DNA of 64,000 nt, taken from positions 2,976,001 to 3,040,000 of the forward strand of contig JANTQA010000045.1 in NCBI GenBank assembly GCA_027625915.1, read 5' to 3'. Positions 34,397 through 46,800 of the stretch are shown one piece after another. This DNA comes from Anaeramoeba flamelloides (taxonomy: Eukaryota; Metamonada; Anaeramoebidae). The notes beneath the pieces are model-generated. The model had not been told where the DNA came from. It saw only the letters and a list, made by a program, of their open reading frames with translations, and searched no databases. The position numbers and the translations under genes were made by a program. Within the stretch, counting starts at the first letter, position 1. Each line of letters opens with the position of its first letter.

Positions 34397-35388
34397 ATAT
34401 TTTATTTGATTCGGTTATTTATTTTTTTTCTATCTTTTAAAGATCTTTAAATTTGAATTAAATGCATATTGATTAAAGGTATTTCCAAAAAAGTGAGGCA
34501 TTTTTTTTTTACATTTCATAAAAATTATCTTTGTTAGTGGAGGTATTCGTTAATTGACAATACTAAATTATGTTTAATATTAATACTGATTGAATAAATG
34601 ACTAAGGTATTTATTTCAAAATAATTTAGTTGAAATATTTCCCAAAAAATGAAAAAAAAAACAATAGCACTTTTTTGGTGAAAACAATGTACCAACAAAT
34701 TTCAATAAAAAAAAGGGAATATGGTAAGTGTACAAATGATTTTTTAAACAATAAAATGCAATTATATTCTTTTCAATTCTATTAGGGAGTTTGTTGATAT
34801 TAAACAAGTTATGAAAATGATTTTTTCCATCAATAAGAAAATAATAAATATAAATTTTCACCCCTAAAAAATAGCAGATAAAAGCAAGATCAGAAACTTT
34901 GATAAATTTTATTAAAGTAATGACTTACTAAAAAATAATTTGAATTATTCACAAGAATCAATAAATGATTAATACCAATTTTGGATGTTTATTTAGTTTG
35001 ATTTGATTTTATTTTAAGAAAAGTAAACTTCCTTTTTATTCTTTTCGAATATATATATATATATATATAAAGCATTTTCAAACTTAAAAGAATGAGGTAG
35101 ATATTTTAACATTTGATTGCAAATCAAAGTTTTAAAGTCATTAGCCCATGGAAATAATAACCGGTTTTTAGCAATTACTCAATAACTTTTAATGAAAATT
35201 CGATTCCTCAAAGTCTGCAAATTACTTTTAGATATATATATAAGGAAAAAAGGAAGAGGTGAGTGGGGCAACAAAAGTGTAATGATGATATTTTATGATA
35301 GTAAAATTGATCTTTGTGTGAAAGATATAATGAAAAAGTATCTGAAAGTTCATAAAATTCATCATAATTAGCATGTGATATTATAGAG
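34397..35388. other. Spacer, possible 5' leader of the micropeptide
   Basis: It holds an (AT)n run at about 35050-35069. A good 5' splice-site match, 'agaggtgagtgg', lies at about 35253-35264, and an AG just before the ATG at 35389 could be its partner. Otherwise nothing is visible; the reverse-strand frame 34616-34861 is unsupported. Confidence 0.35.
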
Positions 35389-35460
35389 ATGCCATCTTTT
35401 TTGTTTATCGCATTGGCTTTAGTTGTCTTGATTTTGGCTTTTTTACTTAGATTTGTTTAA
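35389..35460 (+). CDS. Possible 23-aa single-span membrane micropeptide or exon
   Basis: ATG to TAA reads MPSFLFIALALVVLILAFLL then RFV: one clean hydrophobic helix with a positive residue at its C-terminal end. The codons (gca, ttg, gct, gtc, ttg, gct) are much less A/T-skewed than the surrounding DNA, which is typical of real exons in this window. A consensus donor 'ggtgagt' ~130 bp upstream and an AG immediately before the ATG would fit a spliced leader exon. It is not recognisably any known small subunit. It could also be an isolated exon of a longer gene or a chance frame. Confidence 0.35.
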   Translation: MPSFLFIALALVVLILAFLLRFV

Positions 35461-38400
35461 AGAAATTCTTTCCAGTCATTTATATAACTTTCATATATTT
35501 ACACCCCCATACAGAAATGATCTAAATTTTCAAGATTATTTTTTGAATTTTTTTGATTTTCAACAACAAGGAAAAAAAATTACAGTTATTCTCATTTAGA
35601 AAATTTGAATATCTATTTAGGACATTAGCCAAGGTTTGAAAATTCGGGGATGTTCATGAAGATTGTTAGTTGGGATATTTTTACTGTTTAGATCTGGTTG
35701 GTCTTGAATGTTTTGGAAATAAAAATATTTTGTAGTTTTCCAACCTTTAATTGAATTTAATGAATTTTGACGATAATTTCACAGATTTATTTATTTGGGG
35801 AAAGGAGTAATTCAAGAAAATTTATCAAATAAATTTTTAATATTATTTTCAAGAAATTTTGTTTTATATATTTGTATTTGGTTTGAATGTGTATAATATT
35901 TTCCATTTTATATCAATATTTTCTCCCCAAACCTAATCATTATCCTAATTTATTAGATAAATTGGTTGCTTCAAGTTTAGTTGGTTTATATTTTAAATAA
36001 TGTTTGAAATTCCTTGTGTTTATACTTTAATTAATGAAATCAGCTCTACTTTTATTGCAAATGCTATTTTTTATTGGTGTAACTTTTTTGAACTTTTTGA
36101 TATTGTTTATAATCTGTCATTAATCCAAGTATTTATACCTTTGAATCCATTTTTTAGATAGTTGGATATTTCAATCCAATAATATAATTAAAAAAAGAAT
36201 TATACTTTAAATAGCATTTATCTAGACCCAATTAAGAATTGGGAATTTTTCAAAATATATTTATATATGTCAAAGGTGTTTTGAGTGTTTTTTTTTTTTT
36301 TTTTTTTTTTTGGTTTTTGGTTATAAATATAAACTCTATTTCACTTGAAGGACACCAGCCAAAAATGAAAAAATCGTATTTATTAAGAATCCACCAAACT
36401 TCGGTTGTTTAGAAATCCGATAACCAATAAACTTTATCTGAGAGTTGATAATCATAAAATAAATGTTTCCACAAACTAAAAATTTTTGAAAATAATTAAA
36501 TGTATTAAAAAAATACGATTCCTTTCATTGGAATGACTCATACAAAATTTTTAAATTATTTTAGAAAATTAAAATCATTGGAATAAGTTTTTTAATAGTA
36601 TGTTGATTTTGAAAGAAATAACAGGTATCAATTTTTTGGAGTTAATTTGGAGTTTTGTAAAATATTTTTTTCAAATAGACCGTTTAAAAAATACCAAATA
36701 GATGAGTTCAAAAATTGGCAAAAAAAAAAAAGGCAAAAAACAACAAAAAAAATTGACTAAATTAGAAAAAAATGATTTAGATCTAAAAATTGAAAATATA
36801 TTTTTATAAGAATGTTGGGATTAAACTTAGAGAATATTTTCTATTTTTTAAATAAAAATGAGTCGCTTTGAATGAAAACATTTTTTAAATTTAAATATTT
36901 ATATATTTTCAAGATAAATATCTTATTCTAAACTTTATCAAAATCTTTTTGTATTCTTTTTCATATAACAGAAATTTGTTTTTCGAAAATTTAACACCTT
37001 AATTAAAAAAAAAAAACTATGTCAACCCATACAATTTTGTAATAGCTTTTCCAATCCTAGTGATTATGGGTGTTCATAGTAAGATTACCTAACCGGTATG
37101 TATATATATAAAGTTTGTTGATAATATGTCACAATCTTTTATACAAATCGAAAAAAATAAATAAAAAAAAAATAATTTTCTTAATTTCAAGTATGTGCCT
37201 AAAAAAAAAAAAAAATGTATCATTTGATGAATTAGAGTATACTTTAAAAGGTGTTTGGACGATAATAGATGATTTTTATTTTTTTAATTTGAGAGGCATA
37301 AAAAAATTAATTTTAAATTATTACGATTTTCATGGTTACATTTGAACAGCTTTAAATATTTAACAAATCTGAATTTTTCCAAAAAATTGAAAATCTTATA
37401 ATAAAAAAAAAGTTTATTCGTTTTTAGTAGGCAAAAATTAATAACAATCTTCCAAATTGAAAAATAATCAATTTGATAAACAAACTTTGAACATATAGCA
37501 AAATTAGTACAACCATTTAAACTGAAAAAAAAACCTTTTGTAAATTTAATAACAAATTCAAAAAAAAAAAAAAATTACCATATCTAGAAATTGTAAAACA
37601 AAGTAAAAATCTGATGACTACAATAGCTGAATTACTTTTGAAAGTTATTTTTCTCAATTAATTATTGTTAAAAAAAGTTTGATCTATTTTTTAGCATTTT
37701 TGAAAAATTGAAATTTAAACTATATTTCTACATTATTCAAATATATATATATATATATATATATTCTTTAAAAGAAGAAAGAAATCTTATTATCTTAATG
37801 AAATGTTCAAAAACACACTTTAAAAATAGAACCGCTAAGTTTTTAAAAAAAAGGTTTTAAAAATCTACTTTATTTTCAAAAAAAAATACAATAATTAATA
37901 GTAAATCTGAAAAAAAAATATAATTTCTGTGATTATAAGTATATTTGTAATTAATTTTTTCTTTTACTTTGAACAAAAAAATCAGAGAAAAAGAACTAAA
38001 AATCAAAATTGTTTAATCTCCTAAATCTTTTTTATAAACCTGGAAAATTCAACTTATAACCTAAAAGAAATACCTTTTAATTTGATATTTTTTTCATTAA
38101 TAATTAATAACCCAATCTTAATTCATTAAATCTGTTAGTAATCGCCTCAAGATTATAAGTGATAATAGATTTTACTATTATTTATCAAATTTTAAATATT
38201 TTGACACAAATAAAACTAATTCAAATTAATAATTCTAAGAAAAAAATTCATAAATAATATAAAAAAACTTATTTTAATACTCCTGTACCTCGTTTGGACT
38301 CTTACGATTTGTTGAAAAATAATTGGAACAAAATTTCCATTCAACTTTCCAAAAAAATGGTTTTATAATCCTGTAAATTTTTGAATTTTTATTCCTTTAA

Positions 38401-40031
38401 TCAGTTTAAATTATTAATTTTCTTGAATAAGATAGGAGGCTTTGAAAATTTGTTTTAATTCAAGTGTGATTATTTTAGAAAGCTGCATGAAAATTTTGAT
38501 CTTTTTATTTTACAATTATCAATAATTTTTGGAAAAGAAAAATGCCTCATCTTTTTAAATTTCAAGAAATTCAATAAATCTATTTGTGAATAAAATAAAT
38601 GTTAAATTTTTTTTTGAATCTTCAAAAGATTCAATATTTGATTTATTTTTCTTGATCTTTTTAAATAAGATTAAATTTTACATGTTGTTTGTGAATACCA
38701 ACTCAAAGGAATTACCAATAAGTGAGATTTCATAATAATAATACTGTTTTGCAAACTTATGTTTTTTTATATAGATCTAAAAATAAATATAAAAAGCATC
38801 TGGATCTTTTTGACCGAGAAATGTAATTGGTATAAAATGAACTGAATAAAAAATGCTAAATCATTTCTCTAAGGAAGAAAAATTAGGTTTTTTAACCGGT
38901 TTAATTGTATTCTTGTGGAAATATGTATTCTATTACCTTTGGTAAAAAAATAAATAAGAGTAACTTGTTTGTGAATTTGGATTAATTTAAGAGTGTTTAT
39001 CTTTTCAAAAAAAAGATCAAAATAATTCACAACAAAATTTAGAATATCCTTTCTTTTTCTTGAAACGAAAAAGTATCTAAATTCTCAATTACCCTGTTAT
39101 TTACCTCTTGTAAATCTTTAATAAAAAAAAAAAGAAAAACAAAGAAAAAAAAAGCACATAAAAAAAGAAAAACAAAAAAAAAAAAAGAAAAAATTCAATT
39201 AATTAATGAAGAATTAAATGTATCCTTAGTTTTCGGCACAACAAAATAAAATTCAACATCGCAAGTCGTTTTTAATGTTGCTTCCTACTAGGATATAATT
39301 TTTACGTTTGTCGAAAGTTGTTACTACTGGCATTTGTAAATGTACAGTTTTAGAGCTTTAATATTAAAAACAAAAAACACATAAACAAACGTGGCAAACA
39401 AACGATTCGTTTGAATTCGATAAAATGATTTCATGTTAGTACATTCTTTTTATATTATTTTTTTTAATATTGAAAATAGGTTGGTTAGTGTAAAAATAGT
39501 TCAAACAAGGTAAAAAATTAAAAAACTGTTGTAATTTGGCAACATTTTCTGAAAATTACGTAATTTAACCAAACCTTTTTTGATCATTTTGAAAACATTA
39601 AAATTAAGATTCGCGAAGTGAGAATGATCAGTAATTCTAAGACTCTTTTGTGTTTTACTTTATTTTCAGATTGTTTTGCCTTTAACGAATATAAAAAAAC
39701 AGAAGAAACCACACAAACACTCTTTTTTTCTGAGTTTCTTTGAATGAGGTTATTGATGTTCTTGGTTTGTGATTATAAAAAAAGCAGAAGAAAATATCCA
39801 TGAAATACACAACAGTTTCGTGTGTGACACCAACCAAGCAAAAATATCCAAAATTTGTTGTAACCAACTTCTGGACTATACCTTAATATGATTTTTCAAA
39901 TTGAAATACAAACTATAAGATCCAAAAGAAAGTTTGGTTAAAGATAATATCTTTTGTTATTAATTTTATGAGCCGCTTGATGGTTTTTAAACAAACAATT
40001 GCAAAATAGATAAGGTAAGATCTAAACCAAA
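35461..40031. other. Long spacer without recognisable gene
   Basis: Besides the short repeat at 35784-35845 it holds a long T run (36290-36310), an (AT)n run (37740-37762), and A-rich stretches near 39120-39200. The phrase 'ttgactaaattagaaaaaaatgatttagatct' split near 36750 resembles 21557-21595. Around 39670-39880 composition is less skewed and short frames are open on both strands, but none carries a domain. No gene is supported. Confidence 0.45.
35784..35845 (+). repeat. Short dispersed repeat 'gaaaggagtaat', copy 2
   Basis: Same order of motifs as at 29077 and 45945: 'atttatttatttggggaaag', 'gagtaattcaagaaaattta', 'tcaaataaa'. This is the shortest copy. Confidence 0.55.
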
Positions 40032-40471
40032 CTGGAGAGAGAAAAATGTTGGTCAGAGACTAATAGTTGGACACCATTTTTAATTGGGAACATTAGCTAA
40101 ATTGAAAATCAAATCCTATTGTTATCAAGTTAATTTTATATAATCCAGGTTTAAATATGTTACAAGTTCATTAATCTGTGGTTTGTGTAGAATACTCATT
40201 TGAATGGTTGCTAACTAAAGTAGATCATGATATTTTAACAATAATCCAAGTTTTCGTAAAGCTTACTATTTATTCTGAAAATGGTAATTTTTAAACTTGC
40301 TTTGGATTATAAGAGATAAGGTTTTGGAAAAGTAGAATTACTTTAATCCTTATTCTAGTAAGTTGACTATTTACATGTTCTTTAGTTATTTCACAAACGA
40401 AAGAAATTAAAAATCCTTTTCTGTAATGTTCAACAATTAAAATTGCTTACCAACTATTTTTCTCTCAACAG
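40032..40471. mobile_element. TIR element, family F-like
   Basis: Left 'ctggagagagaaaaatgttg' and right complement 'ctgttgagagaaaaatagtt' form imperfect inverted ends. Next to the left end, 'accatttttaattgggaaca' followed by 'ttagctaaattgaaa' resembles the inner arm of the element at 62892-63309. No coding capacity. TA is present only on the right side. Confidence 0.6.
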
Positions 40472-40591
40472 TAATAGCAAATTGTTAAAGCATTAACTGA
40501 ATCCTAAAATTGAAAAGAGCAGAAATTATTTGATTAATAAAAGATCATACTAACTTTTAATGCTATTTTGGGAAATGAGTTATTGTTTTTA

Positions 40592-40788
40592 CAGTCAGTT
40601 CCACATTTAAGTCACAAACTTTAGACGAAATTTAAGGCACAAAAAAATCTCAAATTAAGGCACAAAATTCAGATACTATGAAAATAGTTTGTGTAAAAAA
40701 AAAAATTTCAAAGTTTGTGCCTTAATTTGAGATTTTTTTGTGCCTTAAATTTCGTCTAAAGTTTGTGCCTTAAATTTGAAACTGACCC
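40592..40788. mobile_element. TA-flanked palindromic MITE, family A copy 2
   Basis: It starts 'cagtcagttccacatttaag' after TA and ends 'ttaaatttgaaactgaccc' before TA. Both arms carry 'aaatttaaggcac' / 'gtgccttaaattt' and the element folds on itself with a ~40-bp loop. Close to copies at 6428 and 51671. Confidence 0.8.
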
Positions 40789-41004
40789 TAATATTTTTTT
40801 TCTTGTTAGCAAGGTCCAAATCCAAATAATTTCAAAAACATTCAAAAAAAAAATATTTATAGTATTGTAAATTACTTGGTAAAAGATTAATTAATTGGTA
40901 CAACTCTAGAATGGAATTTTTTCTTCTATTAATTAATTTTATGTTTGGTTTTCAGTTAGATTTCCCAAATAAAAACTACACGGGCCTTTTTTTCATAAAT
41001 TGTA

Positions 41005-41475
41005 CTGTTGTTAAATAAAATCAATCCAAACAATGATTAACCATGTTTCAAAATATAATCCGTGCTTTTTTTTCTTCTTGTTCCCAAGTTACATCCAATT
41101 TACTCACCAATTAGTTTACCTAAATTCAAATCAATTTTGAAAGTTAATTCCTGGTTATTTTTAGTAAATTTTAAATAAGGAAAGAAATTTATTCAAAATA
41201 TTTAGGCAATTATCTCAATATTTTTTTGGATTTTTGGATTATATAAAATATCTAAAATTTACTCTATTTTTTGAGATAAAATTTTTCAATTTGATCCTTC
41301 ATTTTTCAGAATTTCTTTTTAAATAATACAACTTTAAGAAACCAATACCGTATTTAATTGGGGTTTATTATTGGTTTCTTTGATTTATTAATATATAGGC
41401 CTTCAATAACTAAAAAACTCGCTTTTTATTTTGAAACACACATTAACTTTTCTATACACTTTATTTTAACAACAG
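41005..41475. mobile_element. TA-flanked TIR element, family E copy 1
   Basis: The left end 'ctgttgttaaataaaatcaa' and right-end complement 'ctgttgttaaaataaagtgt' are inverted repeats with TA on both sides. The body is the reverse complement of 54090-54565 over nearly its whole length (for example 'ttcaaaatataatccgtgct'). An open frame at 41358 overlaps it and is discounted. Confidence 0.8.
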
Positions 41476-41639
41476 TAATTTTTTTTTTTTCAGATCAATT
41501 TCAAATCATATTAAATATTCAAAAAAATTATTCCTGTTTTACAGATAAGAATACAGTTGTTTCAAGACTATTTGAATTTTTTTCAATATCAAATTTTGAA
41601 ATTGATATAGATTTTTAAAAAGTTGACTATACGAGAATA

Positions 41640-42016
41640 AGAAATTTCTTATTAGAAATATTTTTTCAGAAATGGGTTGATATGAAAAATATTGTACTAA
41701 TCCGATATTATCAAAAAAAAAAAAATATTTTTATCAGAGTAAAATTTTATGTCGTTTCTCAATGAATTTTCGATGCTTAGAGTCATTTTGGGTTCTGAAA
41801 ATTTATTTTATGAATATCAGAAAAAATTCTTGAATATTAGCTAATTTAGGAAATTTTTTTTTCAATATCAGAAGATAATTTTTCAAGTTAACTCATTTAC
41901 GAAAAAAAAAATTATCAAAAAGAACTTTTTTATTCCCATATTCAACTTTTTAAAAACCATTATTAACATTAAAATTTAATATTGAGAAACTTTCATGGTG
42001 GCTTTGGATAGAATGT
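41640..42016. mobile_element. Family C element, right end clear
   Basis: The right end 'tcatggtggctttggataga' followed by atgta matches other family C right ends. The interior 'ttctgaaaatttattttatg' followed by 'aatatcag' matches 10530-10565. The left border is uncertain. Confidence 0.5.
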
Positions 42017-42893
42017 ATAAATTATCAAATGAAAACTAACTGTTCTAATGAGGATATTGATTAAATATCCTGAATCTATCAAATTTGACCCCTTTGGTAA
42101 ATACATAAATAAAAAAATCACAAATCTGAAAAAAATACTTAATAGCAAAGATGGCATCAAAAGTATATCAAATTTTGAGATTAAATTTTCAAATTATAAT
42201 CATTTTTTTAAACAATTTCGAATATCTGAATCTGTTTTAATTTGAAAAAAGTTTGTTTTTTTTTTTGGTTTTTAATTTATATTAAACTTGAGGAAAACGA
42301 TAATTAAAAAATACAATCCCCTAAAGTTTCCCAATGTTAATTTAAAATTTTGAAACTAATTAATCAAAGTAAAGATCAATAGAAAATAAAAATCTCATTC
42401 ATAACAACTAAAAAGAAAAAAACATATCATTAACATTTTCTATTCAATTTATAATTTATATAAGGATTTCTAATTTTACTGGAATATTTTCAAGACAAAA
42501 ATGATCAAGTTCATATATTTATATTATTATGACATATTAATCTAAAAAATAGATATACTCAACTTATTTATCATTAAAAAACAAAAAATATTCAATAAAA
42601 AAGATAAGAAAATCAAAAATATTTTTTAAAAATTTTGTGTTTAATTCCTTTAAAGAAGAAAAAAAACAATCATAAAAATGTGAAATGTATAAGTTAAAGG
42701 ATTTAAAAAAGAGATATTTATCGTTAATAAATCAATGTTCAAAATTAAAACTTTAAAAACTTCAAATAGTGATAATGGGTTAAAGGAAAATCAAAAGTAA
42801 AAAAAAAAATAGTCAAGAGAGAAAAAAAAATCATTTATGATTTATTGTTCTGTTAACGTTTAAGTTATTATTAAAATTTAATTAAGTCACATA

Positions 42894-42926
<33 letters not shown>

Positions 42927-43035
42927 AATATTAAATTATATCTAAAAGATCAAATATTTGTTTTAATTTATTCATCAAACATAAATTAAAAGAATGGGAA
43001 AAAGAAAACTAAAATAAAACGAGATGATTCAAAAT
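42017..43035. other. 3' flank of the C2/transglutaminase-like gene
   Basis: A/T-rich, with a 25-base A-rich run near 42895-42920. The short frame 42048-42245 has mixed composition but no recognisable domain. Nothing else seen. Confidence 0.45.
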
Positions 43036-43831
43036 TTAGTCTTCATCTTTATTAATAAGAGGAGTTTTTTCTGTAATTTTTTTGGTCTTTTTTTTCGAGG
43101 ATGTATCCTTTTTGGTATCCTTTTTGGACTCCTTTTTCTTACTGGTCTTTTGACTTCCAGTCTTTTTTTTCGAATCGGTTTTCTTGGCGGAATCTTGTTT
43201 TGGTATTAAGCAAGCTACGAAAACCCAACAGGAACAGACGCCACCAAAATAAGGTTCGATGTTACAGCCAAAAGAAAATTTAATACCCTTCTCTGCCAAA
43301 GTATGGAAATTGATTTTTTCCATGATAGTTTTCCTTATTCTTTTAGGATCCACATATGTAAAGTTGATTGGTACTCCTTTAAAGTGATGGTTTTTAGGGG
43401 TTATTTCTGACAACGAACTTTTCCAAACCAAGATTTGATTTTTGACTTTTTTATCCAATGGCGCAATTAAATTTTGTTCAAAGTAATTTAATCCTTCTGA
43501 AATTACGTTTGAGAGTGGTTCCAAAATTTGGGTTTCCAAATGTTGCCCATGCCTCCAATTTTTATAGCCTTGATTGAGTTCTTGGATTATGATTTTTTCA
43601 AGATCTTTACATTTATTTTTTGATATTTTTGATGATAAAGCTCGTGGTCTAAAAAATGGTTTTGGGTTATATTCAAATTCCTTTTGATCACAAAATGGAA
43701 TCCATTCATTTGTGTTTTCAAGATTATAAGTAATTAAAGCTGGATCTAATGTTGATTGTCCATTTGCCCATAAATTTTTATTATTGGCAATAATTTCAAT
43801 TGTTAGATATGGAATATCAATTTTTTTATTT

Positions 43832-43866
<35 letters not shown>

Positions 43867-46800
43867 TTCTTCGTTATCAGATTTTTCTAAAACAATTTCT
43901 TTATCTTTATTTTTTTCATCTTTTTTCTCTTTCTCTTCTTCCCCTTTTTTTTCCTTTTCCTTTTCCTTTTCCTTTTCCTTTTCCTTTTCCTTTTCCTTTT
44001 CCTTTTCCTTTTCCTTTTCCTTTTCCTCTTTCTTTTCTCTTTCTAATTCCTTTTCTTTTTCAACTAAGGGACCCCTTCCATTCCATTTCTTTTGGATATA
44101 ATATTCTTTCGAAATTGTTGGTTCATAAAATGTTATGCTTTTGTCGTCTTCTCTAACCATTGTCCAATAGTGCTCTATTCCGCTTTTACTTTTACCATAG
44201 CATAAATAAGCATCACAGCCCATTCCAAGCAAGAGGTTGACTTGTAGTACGATGTGTTCTTCAGCGCTGCCCTTTCTCATTGCAAGGAAAAAATTATTTG
44301 AACACCAGACATCGCCTCTGCCTTCAAAGCTTTTTTCGTCTGTTTCGTAGGTGAATGCCTTAACGTTTCTAGAGATTTTTCTGCGGTTTTTCAAAGAAAG
44401 AGGAACCGTTAAAGGTGTGATATAATTAGGTATGAGATGTTCTTTCCCGTTTTCATCAGAACCCGAAATGGGGAATGTACCATTTTTTAAATTCTTTTTT
44501 GGGATTTTCTTTCTCCAAATTTCCTTTCGATTAACGAATTTTTGTGACAAAGTCTTTGCCAAATTGTCATTTTCATTATCTTGATTTTCAAGGCTATATT
44601 CACTTGGCAAATCGGGACAAAAAAAGGCAGAAAACTCAACGGTTTGTTCAGTTTCCTTACCATTGAATTCCAAATGCATTAAATTACTAAATTTGCGTGT
44701 CCTCATTGTAGGTGCAAAATCATTGCCCTCTTTATTTATGGTTTTATATTTGGAAACCAATGCAGTCGATGAATTGAATAAAGGATTATTTTGGTCTAAA
44801 AATAATAGTCGCACCTCACCGTTTTCGGCTTTGGTTATTTCCTTTAATTGGAAGGTACAGTTCCCAAGAAAGTTGTCGCCATCTTGGTTTTCATCAAATA
44901 ATAAAATATTAATTGGTCCCTTTTTAATTAATTCCCCCTCAGTAAATTCTGGTAAGATTAAGGGGAACCATAATGTTTGCTTATAGTCTGGATTAAGCGT
45001 TTCTCTGATGGTCTTAGTTCTTTGCTTCATACCTGCCCATTCGACAACTGCATATGAATTAGTAAAATCGTTATTGCCTCTGGTTTGTAAATTCGTCGCC
45101 TTATTGATCTCTACCCCCAGATATGTGTTGCCTGTTTTAAATCGAGGCTTGAACCCTAACTGCTGGTATTTGGGTAATTCTTCCACTTCAACCATACCCT
45201 CAATAATCCCTTTGCTTGTGACTTTATCGGTCAGCTTGTTGATCCAACTAAGTGGGGACTGTAAAAACCCATATTCTAAGCACCCCATTAGATCGATGTT
45301 GGCATGGCATACCACTCTATTGCCTCCCCTTTTGGAACTATCAAGAATCTCAACCACAAGGTGCTCATTTTCAAGTTCCCTTCTTGTACCATAATAAATA
45401 ATTGATCCTATCGATTCCCATCTTGGATTGATTAGCTCATACGAGGGCTCGCTAGTTATGTTATTGCTCTTTGTGGTGTTGGGCGCTTGCTTCGAATGCC
45501 CCTTACTTGTGTTGTTAATTGTTAGTTTTAATACCAATTTGGAATCATCATTCACTTTTAATTGGAGCCCATCCCAAGAATGGAAATTTAATTTAAAAGG
45601 AAATATTTCTTGGAAATATATTTTGAATTTGACAATTCCTATTTTGTCATAACTATTTGGCTTTGTAATAATAATATTTTGTTGAATATTTGATTTGGCG
45701 ATTTCTGCAAGTGACACTTGAGTGGAACCAACAATATTAGGTTTCATTCCCATACATCCACCTTCAACAAACTATTTTTTTTTTTTTTATTTTGTTTTTT
45801 TTTTTGTTGTTTTATAGATTTTGAAAAGAACATTGCAAAGATTAAATTATTTGAAAATTTAAAAATATTATTATTATTAAATTGAATAAAAAATTACAAA
45901 AAAAAATTAAATCAAAAAAAAAAAAAATAAATGAAATTATAAATAATATTTATTTATTTAGAGAAAGGAGTAATTATTGAAAATTTATCAAATAAAAAAA
46001 AGGTGAAGAACAAAAATAATTAAAATATTATAAGAATAAAATAATAATATCAATTGTTATGAACAAATTTATTGCAAAAATAAAGTGATGTAAACAACAA
46101 AAGGATCATATAACTTTGAATACTAACATATTGAATCCTTTCGTATATGAATTTTAAAAGATTTTTTTCAATTCATTTTTTTGATTTATTTTTCTTTTTT
46201 TAAAATGTGTTAACTGGTAAAGAAATAAAGATTAAAACATTGAAAAGCGATAACAAATAAAATTAGTTTTGAAAATGGGAAATAAATTAAAAATTGATTT
46301 ATCAAATGTCTAGAGTATTGAGAAAAAATTCTGGAATAGATGATCAATTTTAAAATAAAAAATGAGATGAAGAAGATGAAAACAGTTCAGATTTAGTATT
46401 TATAATTTTATTTAATAGGAATAAAAACCACACGGAACAATGAATTGTTATTCAATTGACACCCAAAGGAAAATTCAATTTTAATATTGTTTTGTTTAAA
46501 CAAATTAAGGGATTTTTCATCGCAAGCTGTTCAACTCCCATTCAAAACAGCGAGAATTAAATAATATTTTCCTGGAGAATATAAATAAATGAATTATTTT
46601 TGACTTGGGATGCTAGAGACTGTTTAATAAGTTCATTTTAACATTGAAGTGTGATTGTAGGTAAATTCAAAAAACAAAAGTAATTTAACGAAAAACTGAA
46701 AATGATCATTTTTTGTTTTTTTTATTCTTTCATTTTTTGGAATTAAGTAATCTGTTTTGTTCTATCAATAATTTTTTGAACAGATTAATATTTGTTGAGT

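Noticed and set aside
39682-39867. Reverse-strand frame with balanced composition, and a plus-strand frame near 39799
   Set aside because: Neither has a recognised domain or clear splice context; kept only as part of the spacer description.
41358-41618. Open frame of 86 codons
   Set aside because: It starts inside a TIR element and crosses its right end into spacer; composition is Phe/Ile-rich.
43784-44156. Ser/Phe/Leu frames on the plus strand
   Set aside because: Antisense shadows of the Glu/Lys tracts in the minus-strand C2/transglutaminase-like gene.
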